Below, one piece after another: positions 45,345 to 57,300 of a DNA stretch of 64,000 nucleotides. The first letter of the stretch is position 1. Every line of letters begins with the position of its first letter. The stretch is from Gelatoporia subvermispora B (taxonomy: Eukaryota; Basidiomycota; Agaricomycetes; Polyporales; Gelatoporiaceae). The notes beneath the pieces are model-generated. The model ran no database searches, was not told where the DNA came from, and was given only the letters and a program-made list of their open reading frames with translations. A program made the position numbers and the translations under genes. Where the stretch lies: assembly GCA_000320605.2 (NCBI GenBank), contig KB445797.1, positions 347,940 through 411,939 of the forward strand. The letters run 5' to 3'.

Positions 45345-47705
45345 TCAGAACGCTCTCTTCGCTAAGACGTGTCCGAGCTGCTTTAAGCTCTCCAAGGCGA
45401 CAGTGTCGTGCTCTGACAGCACATTCGCTCCATCTTGCGTCTCAAACGGCACTACGTCTGGCTGACAGATAGTGCCCTCGGGTGGTAGGGTGCCGTCTTG
45501 GAAATATTGTCTCACATTCTTGGAAGTGCACAGGGATGGCAGAGAGAGCGAAGTGTGCTAGAATTCAAAGTGATGAGCACATAATGCACATGTTTTAGGG
45601 AGCACCTACTCCGGGGCTATTCTGAATGAGAAGTCCAGAGGAGTTCTGCAACAACTGGTAGACAATCCTCCCATTAACGATTGGTGTCACGGGGTCCGCC
45701 TGTTAATCCACACATATAAGCCAACGTGTGCCTCGTAATCAGCGTTAATGATTAGTTGCTAACCGTATTGCTCACGATGAGGATGGGGTTCCTCAACGTA
45801 TGGTTCCACGGGCCTTGGAATCTCTCTGGTGGTTGAACAGGCCAAAACTGGCACCCGGCATCGGCCTCAGAGCCAATGATAGCAAAGGCAAATGGTGCGA
45901 CCATTTCTGCCTTCAGCAGTGCATCGACGACTTCGTCTGCATTAGGCGGTGCGAAAGGCTTGTTGTCGTTGCATGAAACCGCAGAACGTTCTAGGTCAGA
46001 CACCCAAGAGACCTGGAGAGTCGATAAAATGGCAGTTCCGTTGTCCTGTATCGCATGGGCAAGATCCTGAGCAAACTCGGGCCAGGAAAGAGGACTCTGA
46101 AGACGTTGGAGAATGTAACCTACGAACTCCATGATTAGGTGCTGTAGGAACCTATGGATCTAGATGCAGGTTCACATACTTCTGAGAAGTCCTGAGGTGA
46201 GAATGCCTGGTTGAGTGGCATCTGGCACTGCGAGAGGCTCGTCGTACAACTGCGCGACATAGCCTTCGACCCGCGCTACAATGAGCGCCGGGTCCTCTCC
46301 CTTCTCATGGGCCAGAGGACACAATTCGGGACCGGCCTATTATGCACATAAGACTTCGTAGGGTGACCTATAGGGTACTACTCACATCGGAACAATCAGA
46401 TGCGAAAATATTGTAGGCATCCATCGTGGATGATAAAAACTGTTCATACCACTTGTAATAAGGTTTCTCTGTACGAGACGATCGGCCAGAGAGCGACGTG
46501 TAAAATGTCTCTTTGCTTACCAGCCCATGTCGGTGCGTCTACAACACCGTCGATCACAACTCGCCCCACACGATGTGGAAGCCTATCATGGATACTTCAG
46601 ACTATGGAAAGGGAAATATGCCAAGACGACATACATATTCACGAGGTATTGGCCTATGACAGAACCGTACGAGACACCCCAAAAATTACTAAACATGCAC
46701 GTCAGCGTGTCCTGCTCAACCAGACTGTGAGTACACAGACATTAAGGCATCCTCGCCTTCAAGAACAGCCGTGATGAAGTCGATGTCTCGGACGACGGTG
46801 CTGGTACCCATGTACCTGAGTTGCGGACCCATGCTATCATTGCAGATCTTGAACTGCGTCTTCAAGAGCACGTCAGCTTCGCGTTGCAGGCGAATCAATC
46901 TCTCCCTGTTGCCCGGGTCATCGAGATCGGGACCAACGTCAGCCCCACGATCGAGAACAGTATGCGCCTTGAAAGCGCGATAGTCCTCTGGAGATGGGAA
47001 ACAGTGCGTCGTCGGCCTGTGATAAGTCATGAGTGCATCATATCAGGGAAGCATTCGGGGGATGACGCGTACACTGTCTCACCTATCCCTCTTGGGTCAA
47101 AGCCGATGATGTCGTACTCAGAACCAATCTGCCGTCGATCAGCATTCGCAAATTGGGAAGACAAAGTAGGCCGAACAATTTCTTGGAGTTGCGCTCCATA
47201 TGCTGTGGCCAACTGCTTTCCAGGTCCACCAGGTCCACCAGGATTCACTAGAACAATTCCTCTGCGCGGCTCGCTCGTAGCGTTGTATCGTCCGAGGGCG
47301 ATCGTCGCAACACCCACACTGCTGTCGAAATAGTCAAGAGGCACGCTAGAGAGTGGTGATGCTGAATGCAGACGCCACACATATAAGAGTTTGAACAGCT
47401 TACACAATAGAACCACATTCCGCCCCCGGCAGATGCTCCTCCCCGGTACACACCGACCAAATCACCTCACCAACCTTCGGTTCAATGCGAGAGCCATGGT
47501 TGCAGGGATGATGAGAAAGTGATGGTAGCCCATACCAGGCAACAAGCAAGATGATACCCAGCATTGCAACGAGACGTGGGCGGATGTGTGACACCGGCCG
47601 ACGCTGCTCAACAGAGATTGGTATAGGAATCTGCATACTGCCCGTCCTCTGCTTCATTTTGGAGTCTATCGAATCAGTCGGCAAGGGTATATTAGCCTGC
47701 CTCAT
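45345..47705 (-). CDS. TAP-like alpha/beta hydrolase, copy A, frameshifted near C-terminus
   Basis: Peptidase family S33 / tripeptidyl-aminopeptidase-like hydrolase, membrane-anchored or secreted. Eleven exons join in phase from ATG 47705: 47705-47404, 47345-47177, 47128-47073, 47016-46741, 46688-46635, 46582-46521, 46468-46386, 46336-46180, 46119-45764, 45699-45610 and 45555-45345. A hydrophobic span (RLVAMLGIILLVAWYGLPSL) sits near residue 50. Key motifs: oxyanion/GPGG region VLVNPGGPGGPGKQL, IIGFDPRGIG, nucleophile FWGVSYGSVIGQYL, catalytic Asp in NTADPVTPIVNG, and catalytic His in SPGHTS. In the last exon an (AG) run at 45541-45546 is 2 nt shorter than the frame needs. Translation ends early at TGA 45444-45442, although the original tail text (PSLCTSKNVRQYFQDGTLPP) continues to 45345. 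All three catalytic residues precede the break, so activity might survive. Confidence 0.82.
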
Positions 47706-48233
47706 GGACTCGATGTGGACGCTGTTCGACCCTACTTCTGAGGCTGTTTAACACTGTTCTTGAAACGCGATCAGTATGCTGCTAGCGTTGAATTCGTGTC
47801 GCCTTTTGGGTCTTAAGCCTTGCAGGCACAGATAAATTCTGAAGGTGCCCAGAGTGCAGCAAGAGGAACGAAAGCCAAACCCTTCTGAGAGCGTTGCGGT
47901 GAACGCCTGGTCGCCCAACCGCAGAAGTCCTGCTGCAGGCCCGCAGCGGCGCAGTCCGTTCATGCATGACAGCGGCAGCAGAGCGCCACGTGGCCTCTTG
48001 GAACGAATTACATCTCTTAACAGCGATCGTGCCCTGTAAGTAGACTAGGGTCGCGAGGGAAGTAACAAACAAAGCAAGGCGTCCTGATGTGATACAGTAA
48101 TGGTCAAAGATAAAGAAAGAGCTCGAGGTGAATTGGGGGCGTCTATTGATCGGCCCCCTGTGCAGCTAAGTTTACCAGCCTACGGCACCGAATGACTACT
48201 GAGCAAGTTTCAGCCAGGCGGGGCCCTTCTGTC
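47706..48233. other. spacer between hydrolase copies A and B
   Basis: About 530 bp, containing the promoter of copy A (minus strand). No gene or clear element seen. Confidence 0.4.
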
Positions 48234-50644
48234 TCAGAAATATCTCCCGTTCGTCATGGCGAATGTGCGTCGTAGGCTCTCGAGGGCTTCCAACATCTCC
48301 TGGTCTTCAGCGGTGAGTGCAGCGCTAGTCTTCGGAGCTCCGAACGGCGTAACATCCGGCTTGCACACAGCACCTTCCGGAGGAAGCTCGCCATCCCTGT
48401 AATATGACTTGACGTACTTGGCTGTGCATAAAGAGGGCAAATTGAGGGAACAATGCTAGATAGATTGTGGGTACAGTCAGATGAATACGTATGTACTGAA
48501 GGGACGTACGCCTGGGCTATCTTGGACGAGTAACCTAGATGACTGGGGAAGTAGCGAATTGACGAGCCTTCCGCTGACGATAGGTGTGATTGGGTCCGCC
48601 TTGAAGCAAACTCAGTATGGGGTGCCACTCAAGGGGACAACGTCCACTCACCGTATTGCTTACAATCAGAATCGGGTTTTTCAAAGTGTGGTTCCAAGGC
48701 CCATCAAACCGCTCTGGCGGCGTCACCGGCCAGTACTGACACCCTGCGTCTGGCTCCGCCGTTACGGCAGCGAATGCAAAGCGGGACACCTCCTTGGTCA
48801 CGCCCAGCAGCTCGTCTACGACGGCCTCCGGGTCTGGGGGTGCGAACGGCTCGTTGTCGTTGCACGACACCGCAGACCGCGCGAGATCGTTGAAGTACGA
48901 GGACACAAGTTGCAAAGCGTTCAAGAGCGCGGTGCCGTTCCCGTTAATGGCCTGGGCGAAGTTCTCTGCGAGCCGGGGCCACGCGAGAGGCGTGTAGAGC
49001 ATCTCAAGGAGATGCCCTGGAGGCCAAATACAATGATTACAGAATGGTAGAAAGATAATAGCTATTACGTACTGCGTGCAAGGCCATAGGTGAGCATGCC
49101 GGGCTCATCCGCGTCGGGCACAGGCATGGGCTCAAAGTATAGACCATCGACAAAGGATTCCATGCGGGACGTGATGTCTGCTCCTGTATCGTCAGCCTCT
49201 GCGAGCGCACAGAGCGCCGGTCCAGCCTGAGTTACAATCTGGTGAGCGGTGCTGGAATAGAATGCCACTAAGGACGTACCTCGGCACATTCAGAAGCGAA
49301 TATACGATATGTATCTTCCGTTGAGGACAGCCATTCGCGGTACCATTTGTAGTACGGCTCGCCTGCATGAGGTCTAGAATGATGGACGCGCACAGGAAGT
49401 AAAGCACCTCACTTGACCATGCTACAGCGTCCGCCACGCCGTCAATGACTACCCTCCCGACGCGATGCGGAAGCCTGGTTATAGAGATATGAAAAGCGCT
49501 CATAAGGTCACGAGACTAGACTGACATATTGACCAAGTACTGGCCCAAGATTGTGCCGTATGACCCGCCCCAGAAATTTCTGTACCAGTCGTCAGTTCCG
49601 GGTTCACGGCGATGGGCGATGAACGAACATGAGCACGTCCTCTCCACCGAAAGCCGTCGCCATAAAGTCAATGTCGCGGACGACGGAGGCCGTGCCCATG
49701 TACCGCAGGAGATGACCCATGTTCTTCTCGCACACCGCGAACTGCGCCTCCGTGAGTGCATCGAGCTCGCGCTGAGTACGCACGAGCTGCGCGCGGTTCG
49801 ACGCGGTGAAGTTGGGGTGTACGTCGTACCCGCGCTCGAGCGGCGTGTGCGCCTTGAACGCGAGGTAGTCAGCAGGGGTTGGGAAGCACTCTGTCTGCGG
49901 GCTGGTTGGAGCGTTAGTTGGGTCCTGAGACGTGGCTAACCGTGCCACATACAGTGTGTCGTGGATGCCGCGCGGGTCGAACCCTATGATGTCGTATTCT
50001 GGGCCAATCTGTGTGCGCAGTGACGAACAAATTGTCAACGTGGTGCTGAGCAGTACATACCACTCTCTGCAGAAGCGGACCTGCTCCCGTTGCGAACAGC
50101 TTCCCGGACCCTCCTGGGCCGCCGGGGTTGACGAACACGGATCCCTTGCTAGGCTGTGTCTTTGCCTTGTACTTGCCGAGCGCAATCTGTGCAACGCCCG
50201 CGCTCTGGTTGAAGTAATCGAGGGGGACACTAAAGCGTCGCGCAGAGTCTACAATGAGCAATGCATGGGGATACTTTGAGTAGATACATACAGAATATAT
50301 CCGCACTCCGTGCCAGGTTGGTCAAGAGGACCGTCACAGCGCCACCAGTGAATGGTGCCTATGTCGGCAAGGGTGAAGTTCTCATATGGCCGATATCTGA
50401 GGTCGTCCTTGACCGGGAAATACGGGTGGAACATGACTTCCGTAGGCCCGTGATACCAGGTTGGGGAGGAGCTCAAGGCGTACAACAAGCCAAACCCGGC
50501 GAGCAAAAGCATACGACGAGCCCATTGACGTTCCCATATACGCGTCAGGAATACATATGTACCCGCTCCCCTTGGATCACGAAGTTCCTCCACATCCTTG
50601 GGCTCGAGAGGCGTGTGCAGAGACTGTTCGACGCCGGGCTTCAT
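48234..50644 (-). CDS. TAP-like alpha/beta hydrolase, copy B, intact
   Basis: Tandem homologue of copy A with the same exon plan and an open frame from ATG 50644 to TGA 48234. An N-terminal signal anchor is likely (RRMLLLAGFGLLYALSSSP, near residue 50). Motifs: ECGYILVPLDYFNQSAGVA, VFVNPGGPGGSGKLFATGAG, YDIIGFDPRGIHDTLY, LRYMGTASVVRDIDF, nucleophile Ser in NFWGGSYGTILGQYLVNM, catalytic Asp in NTADPITPIVSG, and catalytic His in SPGHCSLNLPSLC, followed by YYRDGELPPEGAVCKPDV of the TAP C-terminal domain. Cysteine pairs and NxS/T sites fit an extracytosolic protein. The expected role is release of peptides or hydrolysis of small amide or ester substrates; the substrate is unknown. It is divergent from YOP1. 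Confidence 0.9.
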
Positions 50645-51201
50645 GGCAGAAGCCGACAAGAAATAGTGATAGATTCCACAGACAGCTGAGCTGGTTGATG
50701 CGCTATATCAACACGAGAATTCGCATCAAGAGGGGTGGTTGATAGCGCAGTTGATGCAGATGCCCTGAGCCCGTTTAGAAGTCGGGTCGCCTGACGTGGC
50801 CGCAGCTCTCACTCGACTAGATTGCACCCTGCGGTACGACTACGATAGTGCTGTTTCTAGAATGAAAGTGGTTCGTCACGAATCGATGATCGTGCTGTAG
50901 CACGGTGCTGGAGTTGGTCGAGCTCAAGACTGCAGCAATCTCAACTGTCAGCTCCTGGCTAATTACCCAGCGGAAGCGTTCAAACTGCGCTTGTAGTCCC
51001 TTTTACTGGATTGTTACCGAGTAAGTACTGCGGATAAGCACTGATCTGACATCTCTACAATCGGGCTTCTATCGATCGCGTAGCAACACGCGGCAGCACA
51101 CCGTTCTTGTGCCCATTCAGGCTCCCGCTGAGCGTCCGCGGCTCCCTCTCCGCTGAGGCCTGACCTCTCTTCCTACGTTTACCTGCACCTCGACTTCAAC
51201 T
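50645..51201. promoter_or_regulatory. divergent promoter region of hydrolase B and YOP1
   Basis: About 560 bp between opposed starts; no further gene. The CT-rich 80 bp before 51202 resembles a fungal transcription start region. Confidence 0.4.
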
Positions 51202-52384
51202 ATGTTTTTCAACTTTACGCTGCGTGTCATCAGGTGGGAACCATGTTGAAGTTCTCGTTGGAGATATCGGCTGAAAGGAAGCTGGTTGGTTTGTGGTGGC
51301 TGAAGTGCGACTGCGGCATTTCTCTACCCAGGATATGCATCGTACAAGACACTGTCGCAGCGACCGGCATCGGAAGAGGACCTCGAGCGGTGGCTGAGGT
51401 ACTGGTCGGTTCTTGGGTGCATCGTTGCAGTAGAATACGTCGCGGAGTGGCTCGTCTCATGGTAGGTTCCTAGCAGAGGTTCTCCGCCCTTCCGTCTGCT
51501 CACTATTCTGCGCCCTACTATTCACCAATGTTGAAATTTGTGCTTTGATCCACTACTGAAGGCTACCACTCTACCACTCCTTCAAGACCCTCTTCCTCCT
51601 GTATCTCGCACTCCCCGCAGGCTCTGGCGGCTCCTACATCTACTCTTCCTACCTCCTCCCTCTCCTCTCAACACACGAGCGGCAGATCGACTCCTTCCTC
51701 TCGCAGACACGTACCGCGCTCTACACCTACGCCCAGCGCGCTCTGCGTACCGCCTGGGCGCACATTGCGGGCGTGCTCAACCAGCAAGGCCCGCGTGGGC
51801 TCGGTGCGGAGGCTGAGCCGACCCTCGAGGAGGCGAACACACACACGGGCGCGGCGCCGTCGCTCGGCGACCCAATGTCCGGCCCTACACAACTCGCGCA
51901 AGGCCTCTGGCGGAACTACGGTCCGGGCATTCTCGTGGGCGGCGCCGCGCTGCTGCGCCAGGCGCAGTACGCGACCGCTGCGGGCCTGGCGCAGGCGCAG
52001 GGGGCCGCAGCTGGGAGGTCAGGCACAGCCGCATCGCCAGATAGGGACACACGCAGGAGGCAGCTGGAGGCAGAGCTGGCGTCGTTGTCAGGGTATGATG
52101 TCTCTGGTGCGGAGACCCCTGCAGGTGACGCCGCCCCGATTCCGGCAGCGAACAACCCGGCGCGTCCTTCGTCTTCGAGCGACTCGCTCCGTCCCCGGTC
52201 TTCGAGCGGGAACAGCGGGACAGGCAGCGGACGCGGAGCGTTTGAGGAGGTTGAAGTGCCAAGCGACATAGAGCCAGACCAGGGCGTTGGCCACCCGGTG
52301 GAGCGCCCGCAGATGCAGCAGAAACGTACAAGTTGGTTCGGGTGGGGAAGCACCAAGGATTATGAGAGGGTGAAGAATGAATGA
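51202..52384 (+). CDS. YOP1: YOP1/REEP (TB2/DP1/HVA22) ER-shaping protein (336 aa)
   Basis: Hairpin membrane protein that curves tubular ER and interacts with Rab/Yip1 factors. Exons 51202-51233, 51306-51461 and 51562-52384 total 337 codons with the stop. The first exon has only 32 nt (MFFNFTLRVI). The TB2/DP1/HVA22 domain reads TAAFLYPGYASYKTLSQRPA, YWSVLGCIVAVEYVAEWLVS and LYHSFKTLFLLYLALPAGSG. A helical segment follows (HERQIDSFLSQTRTALYTYA), then a long Ala/Gly/Ser-rich cytosolic tail ending RTSWFGWGSTKDYERVKNE. The tail makes the protein nearly twice the length of yeast Yop1, as is common in basidiomycete homologues. The frame is intact. Confidence 0.93.
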
Positions 52385-53634
52385 TGACATTGTAAGAGGT
52401 TATCTATCGTGCGCTCACTGGTCTGTGGTTACTCTTCACGTGTAATGTTATAGGACGTTCTTCTTGTTGTGCTGTGAGGGTGTCTATCTGCAATGCTCAT
52501 CCTGCAATTGGCTCGTAAGCAAGGCAAGGACACTACGGAGATTGCGGCGTAAGACGGCTCTGAAAGTGGACGCAAATGTGACGCTGCCAAGGAAGCTTGC
52601 TGTTTATGTCGTCCATGTTATGGCATGCTATGGACATCAACTTCCCTGCAAGGATGGCAGAGTCGTGCGGTCATTGTTTCGTGCCACTCCATTGGACGTC
52701 GTCTGCGGCCAACTGCTGTAGTCCGAGATGCCCGCAAGGACTACGTCATGTCGAATATTCTCATATCCCTCGCTGCGGAGCACTCGATTCCATCATTTTT
52801 GTCTGTCGTGGTGAAGATCTGGCTCAGACTGGGAGATCTCACTTGACCCCATAGCCAAAATTCTTAGTACTCTTGCGGCCATCCGACATCCAGGCGTGCT
52901 TTATGAGTGTGTGATCCTCCCGGATGAAGAGTTACGGCGTGCTCGTGTCTATACAGGCTTGTATGTCCGTCTCTGTCATGGGTTTGGCGCACCTAGCGTC
53001 TTGCTGATCCCCTTAGAAGTCTCGGGCTTCTCGGGGTGTGCAAATATCTTCCGTATACGGTCGACGCGCTCCGTATGGTGAGTGAATCTCCTGATTGCGA
53101 ATCCGTCTGGCTGACGGGCTAACTTGTCTCGGTGCGGATTCTGATCATAACTGTCAGTGGCTGCAACAGTCTCGATCTCGCGCGTACTTTGTGTGTCATT
53201 ACAGCTCCCTGGCGTTGATCTGATCTCTGACAGGAATAACTTCGACATATAATTTATTGTACCTCAGCACATCAATTCCAGCATTTTCCCGAACATAACA
53301 TGAGCGGCTCCAGTTGCGCAAAGTTCAGGGGCTGCGTCCGGCTCCAGCAATCCAGGCCCGTTCAGAATCCGACGACATTCTGTCTGGTTAGCCTCAGTGG
53401 GGCTTGAGAAGCCGTAGCAATAGAGTATATCACGGCCAGCCGCATCTCAGGAGTGCATAAAATGCGCGCGATAGACCACAATTCGCTATCGACCAACGCC
53501 CTCCAAGCTCCGTCGAACCCTCTTCCTCTCCCCGGCCGACCTCATCCTCGACATCCTACACCAACCTTTCCGCTTTCAAGACCAAGACCAATCGGACCCC
53601 CACCGTCGTTCACTCGCTTTCTCCGATTGCAAAC
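52385..53634. other. intergenic, no gene recognised
   Basis: About 1.25 kb. Short coding-like fragments on the plus strand (for example ILSTLAAIRHPGVLYECV near 52860) do not extend. The CT-rich final 150 bp are the likely promoter and leader of the ferritin-like gene. Confidence 0.35.
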
Positions 53635-54637
53635 ATGTTCCCTAGGAAGGCCCTCCTAGCCCTTGTTGGCGCTGCGACTATGTCTGCTCGTGCCGCACCT
53701 GCACCCGTGACTGGTCAGTACCCATTGTTTGAGCATTGCTACACATATGACTAATGCAGAACTACAGACACCAGCGTCCTCCAATTTGCGCTCACCCTTG
53801 AGCAGCTCGAGAACGCCTTCTACGACGGTGCACTCGGCACGTACGATGCGGATGCATTCGAGCAGGCTGGATACGAGCCCTGGGTCCGTGGACGGTTCGA
53901 ACAAATTGCAAAGCACGAGGCAGACCATGTCGCTTTCATCACGGGCGCACTCGGCAACGCTGCTCCCGCGCCCTGCAACTACAGCTTGTACGCTATCCGT
54001 TGTAATTATTCCGCGATCAACATTCACATTCATGCATAGCCCGTACACTGATCCCAAGTCCTTCGTTGCGCTCTCTATGGCAATCGAGGGCGTCGGTGCG
54101 GGCGCATATCTCGGCGCGTCGCGCTTCATCTCCGACAAGGACACCCTCACGGCTGCCGCAGCGATCCTCGCGGTCGAGTCGCGCCAAGCGGGCTGGGTCT
54201 CCTCCGCCGTGCTCAAGGAGCAACCCTGGGACGGTGACTTCGAGACGCCGCTCGGGTTCAGCGGCGCGTACTCGCTTGCTGCGCAGTTTATCACCAGCTG
54301 CCCCTCCACGAACCCGCCCCTCCCTGTTACGCCCTTCCCCGCGCTCACGGTCGCCCCGAGCACGTCGCCCGACACGGGCTCGACGGTCAGCCTCACGTTC
54401 AACAACCCGAACGCGACGGGCCCGCTGTACGCTGCGTGGTACGATGGTCTGCAAGTCGTCTACACGGATGTGGATATGGGTTCGAACTCGACGACGGTGC
54501 CCGATGGCCTGCACGGCACGGTGTACGTTGGCATCGTCAGTGACAAGCAGGCCGGCCCGACGAACGACGCAGACATGGTGACCGGTCTGGCGATAGCCCA
54601 GTTCCCTTTCTCGTCAACGGCTCAGGAGGACTCGTAG
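53635..54637 (+). CDS. secreted ferritin-like domain protein (298 aa)
   Basis: Member of the fungal Ferritin_2 (Rds1/stress-response-like) group. Exons 53635-53713, 53768-53987 and 54040-54637 total 299 codons with the stop. A signal peptide is evident (MFPRKALLALVGAATMSARA, cleavage near APA). The ferritin-like four-helix region reads VLQFALTLEQLENAFYDGAL, then FEQIAKHEADHVAFITGALG, ALSMAIEGVGAGAYLGASRF and ILAVESRQAGWVSSAVL, with Glu and His positioned as in ferritin-like metal sites. The C-terminal third is a beta-rich extension (LTFNNPNATGPLYAAWYDG) with an NxT site. The expected location is extracellular or wall; catalytic role unknown. The frame is intact. Confidence 0.9.
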
Positions 54638-55476
54638 GGAGGCAATAGCAGGATGAAGAATGGGTGCTGGCGAGATTCGCTAGGAGGATGATTTTGCCAA
54701 CGGAGATGTGGAGGGTTCTCACCATTACTGTCTTTACTGGTTTCTATCTGCGATATCTGGGTTGCCTCTTGCAAGATTTGAAAGACGGTATATGCACAAC
54801 GTAATGATGGTTCAATGAAGTACATGAGGTGCGAACTTGAACAAGCTGCCTAATTGAACGTGACAGCTGTCTATGAGACAACAGAGAAGCCAACTCCATC
54901 GGCTTCAGAATCATAAATTGAGCAACACCGCTCGAGCCAGACAGCACCGTCGAATGAGTCCATGCCAATGCCAGAATATGTCATAGTATCAGCAACAGTA
55001 AGATAAATGGCATCCACATCGCCTTCACTTGCATTAGACCTAGGCCAGCAACCTGTCAGTGAGAAAAACGATGTGTACATGTGACCTTCATTTGTGTCAT
55101 GTCGTCTTGTAGCATGTCACTTATCCAAAACATAGTAGCAAGGTAACTCCTGAACATATATACCTCATCCATGTGAAAAAAATATGCTCTAAAGCCTAGC
55201 AAAAATTACGGCTGATATAGTATCACCAAGACAGTGGCCGAACATCACAGGAAATATCATGTCCTCTTTTGAGATCATGCTAGCACATTAACCACAAAAC
55301 TCTGGTGGATATCACGTACTTATCACGGTGGTGCCAATTTCTCTACTTTGCGAGAATATCTGTGATTGTTAGGGAAATCGTCTCGGTCGGCACACCACAA
55401 ATGCTCCAAGTTCCACGACGTAATATTGTCCGCAAAGTACCTATCAATCAGATTCGTACATATTCGGGTGTGGTAA
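54638..55476. other. tail-to-tail spacer, partly duplicated
   Basis: About 840 bp between the ferritin-like stop and the protease 1 stop. From about 55245 the sequence resembles the 3' flank of protease copy 2 (about 58255 onward), for example CAAAACTCTGGTG versus CCAAACTCTGGTG. Confidence 0.5.
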
Positions 55477-57240
55477 TCAGTTCGTCGTAGTGTCCGTAAA
55501 ATAAGTGGTGGCGAAGCCAGCTTGGCTGGATCCCGTGTCGTATACGAAGTAAAACCTCTGCAACCAGACCATCCCATTGATGAAATCGAGACCAGACCCA
55601 GTGTCCGAGCCAATGTCACCGGTAACAAGGTAAATTGTGTCGTTATTGCCGCCGAGAAGGGTGTTGAACTACGATGGTGATTGCATCAGGATCATGCGCA
55701 AACAGTGAACAATATATCTCGTACCACCCGTGGCCATATTTGTGCGTTCGGAGTGAATTCGAAACTCGTCTGATATAATGATCTGTTGGTACGCAACAAT
55801 AAGGGTCAAGGAAAATACTCACACCGCCGATGTTGAAGAACAAGCTTTCCAAATTAGCGAAGTTCTCCGCAGGAATTGTAAACAGCCCTGTGGCTTCATC
55901 AGGCTCGCTACTGGCGCCCACGGCATCCACGTAACGATCCATGGCGTCTAGACTGTACTTTAACGAAAGTGAATGCCCGCCTCTCAAATTCCGACTGACC
56001 AGTTGCGATCAATAGAAGAGTTGTTCCTGTATCAATGACACCGGCCGTCGAGTTCAGGATGCTCGCCCCAGCAGTGCCATATGTGATCGATTGATTGATT
56101 CCGACGAACTCGCTGGCAGGAGAAGTCGTGGTGATTGGGCTAGCACGAGGGTCAGTTTGATCGAAAAATCCGTTCGAGACGACACTTACACGAATGTAAT
56201 CGGTCCAGTGAACTTTCTCGAGTCGATTCCACCAAAGGTCAACTCACCATTCGTGAATGGATCGGTCGTTGACGTAGGTTCGAATGAGATTCCAACCTCA
56301 TGAGCACTAATCAGCCCTTGTGAGAATGCATTGTCTGTGACGGTCGGGACGGTGGTCGTGTCATTAGGGAACAGTGTTTCTGGACGAGGTCAGGCGGCGT
56401 TTGGAATCCGTTAATGTTGTTTGAAATACCTTCGGTCAGATCCACAGGACCGATGCTATAAAGTCGTCTTAGTTTGGGAACTGTTTCGAAATATGACACA
56501 GGCCTTACCCAAGAATTCCATCGGCACCGCTGAAACCTTCGGAGATAATGGCGACGCCAATACCCTGGTTCGGGATGACCAACGATCCTATCGTAACTGT
56601 GTCCGTGAACTGTTCGCCTATCGGTGAATGTTCAGTGCTATCTCGAATGCCAAGATATCGGAATATTACCTAGGAAAAATCCGGAACCGTAAAATACAGA
56701 CTGGATATGATCAGAACACATCATCAGAGCCGTCCACTTGATGAAACGTACTACTGTCTGCCCAGTGTCTACTGAAGAGTTAGTTTCCTGGAACGCCTGG
56801 CTAGCTCCGACCCAGGTATTGGATGATCCGGTGTCGATGATCAGGCTGTCTACACGGTAATGTCAAGACGAGTGCGGCGATTTCACCAGAATTTGCGAAC
56901 ATACAATCGGTGGGTGGAGTGCCGACGCCGACCTGCGATGAAATTAGCGGCTAACAACAAAGGGCATCGGGGGGAGGCTCACAGTGGCAATGTAGCCGAA
57001 GACCTCGTTTATGACAGGGAAATTGAAGACAGATGCAGCCGCCTTCGCACCAGTAGGGCGAGCGAAGGTACCACTACGCATGGAGCGTACTCTGGCCCGG
57101 TCGAGGGCGGCGATAGTGGACTCCCCAGTGAGGTTGAGACGCTTGACGATAGGAATAGAGATAGGCGAGTTATTGACGGTGATCGGATTGGCCACCACAG
57201 CCAAAGCGCAGAGTAAGACCAGGGATACAGCGGGGAACAT
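55477..57240 (-). CDS. pepsin-like aspartic protease (A1, polyporopepsin type), copy 1
   Basis: Secreted acid endopeptidase. The multi-exon frame runs from ATG 57240 to TGA 55477 with GT-AG introns of about 50-60 nt. A signal peptide (MFPAVSLVLLCALAVVANP) is followed by a short propeptide (PIVKRLNLTGESTIAALDRA) and the mature enzyme. Catalytic motif 1 is in SLIIDTGSSNTWVGASQAF; the flap Tyr is in VFYGSGFFLG. Then come VTIGSLVIPNQGIGVAIISE, GELTFGGIDSRKFTGPITFV, and catalytic motif 2 in TAGVIDTGTTLLLIAT. The C-terminal region reads GLDFINGMVWLQRFYFVYDT and ends TTYFTDTTTN. It matches white-rot polyporopepsins in layout. Both DTG motifs are present, so the enzyme should be active. Confidence 0.9.
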
Positions 57241-57290
57241 CTTGCAAGAAACGTCGGGGCACTGGAATGCAAGCAGCTGCGCGAGTTCTA

Positions 57291-57296
57291 CTTATA
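57291..57296 (-). promoter_or_regulatory. TATA box of protease copy 1
   Basis: TATAAG on the minus strand in GTTATAAGTAGAAC, about 51 bp upstream of the ATG. The same context precedes copy 2. Confidence 0.6.
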
Positions 57297-57300
57297 ACAT

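Noticed and set aside
46120..46180. Apparent frame break in hydrolase copy A at the eighth intron
   Set aside because: The first acceptor tried (46142) breaks the phase, but using the acceptor ending at 46120 gives a normal 60-nt intron and restores LR-S-YILQRLQSPLSWP, so there is no defect here.
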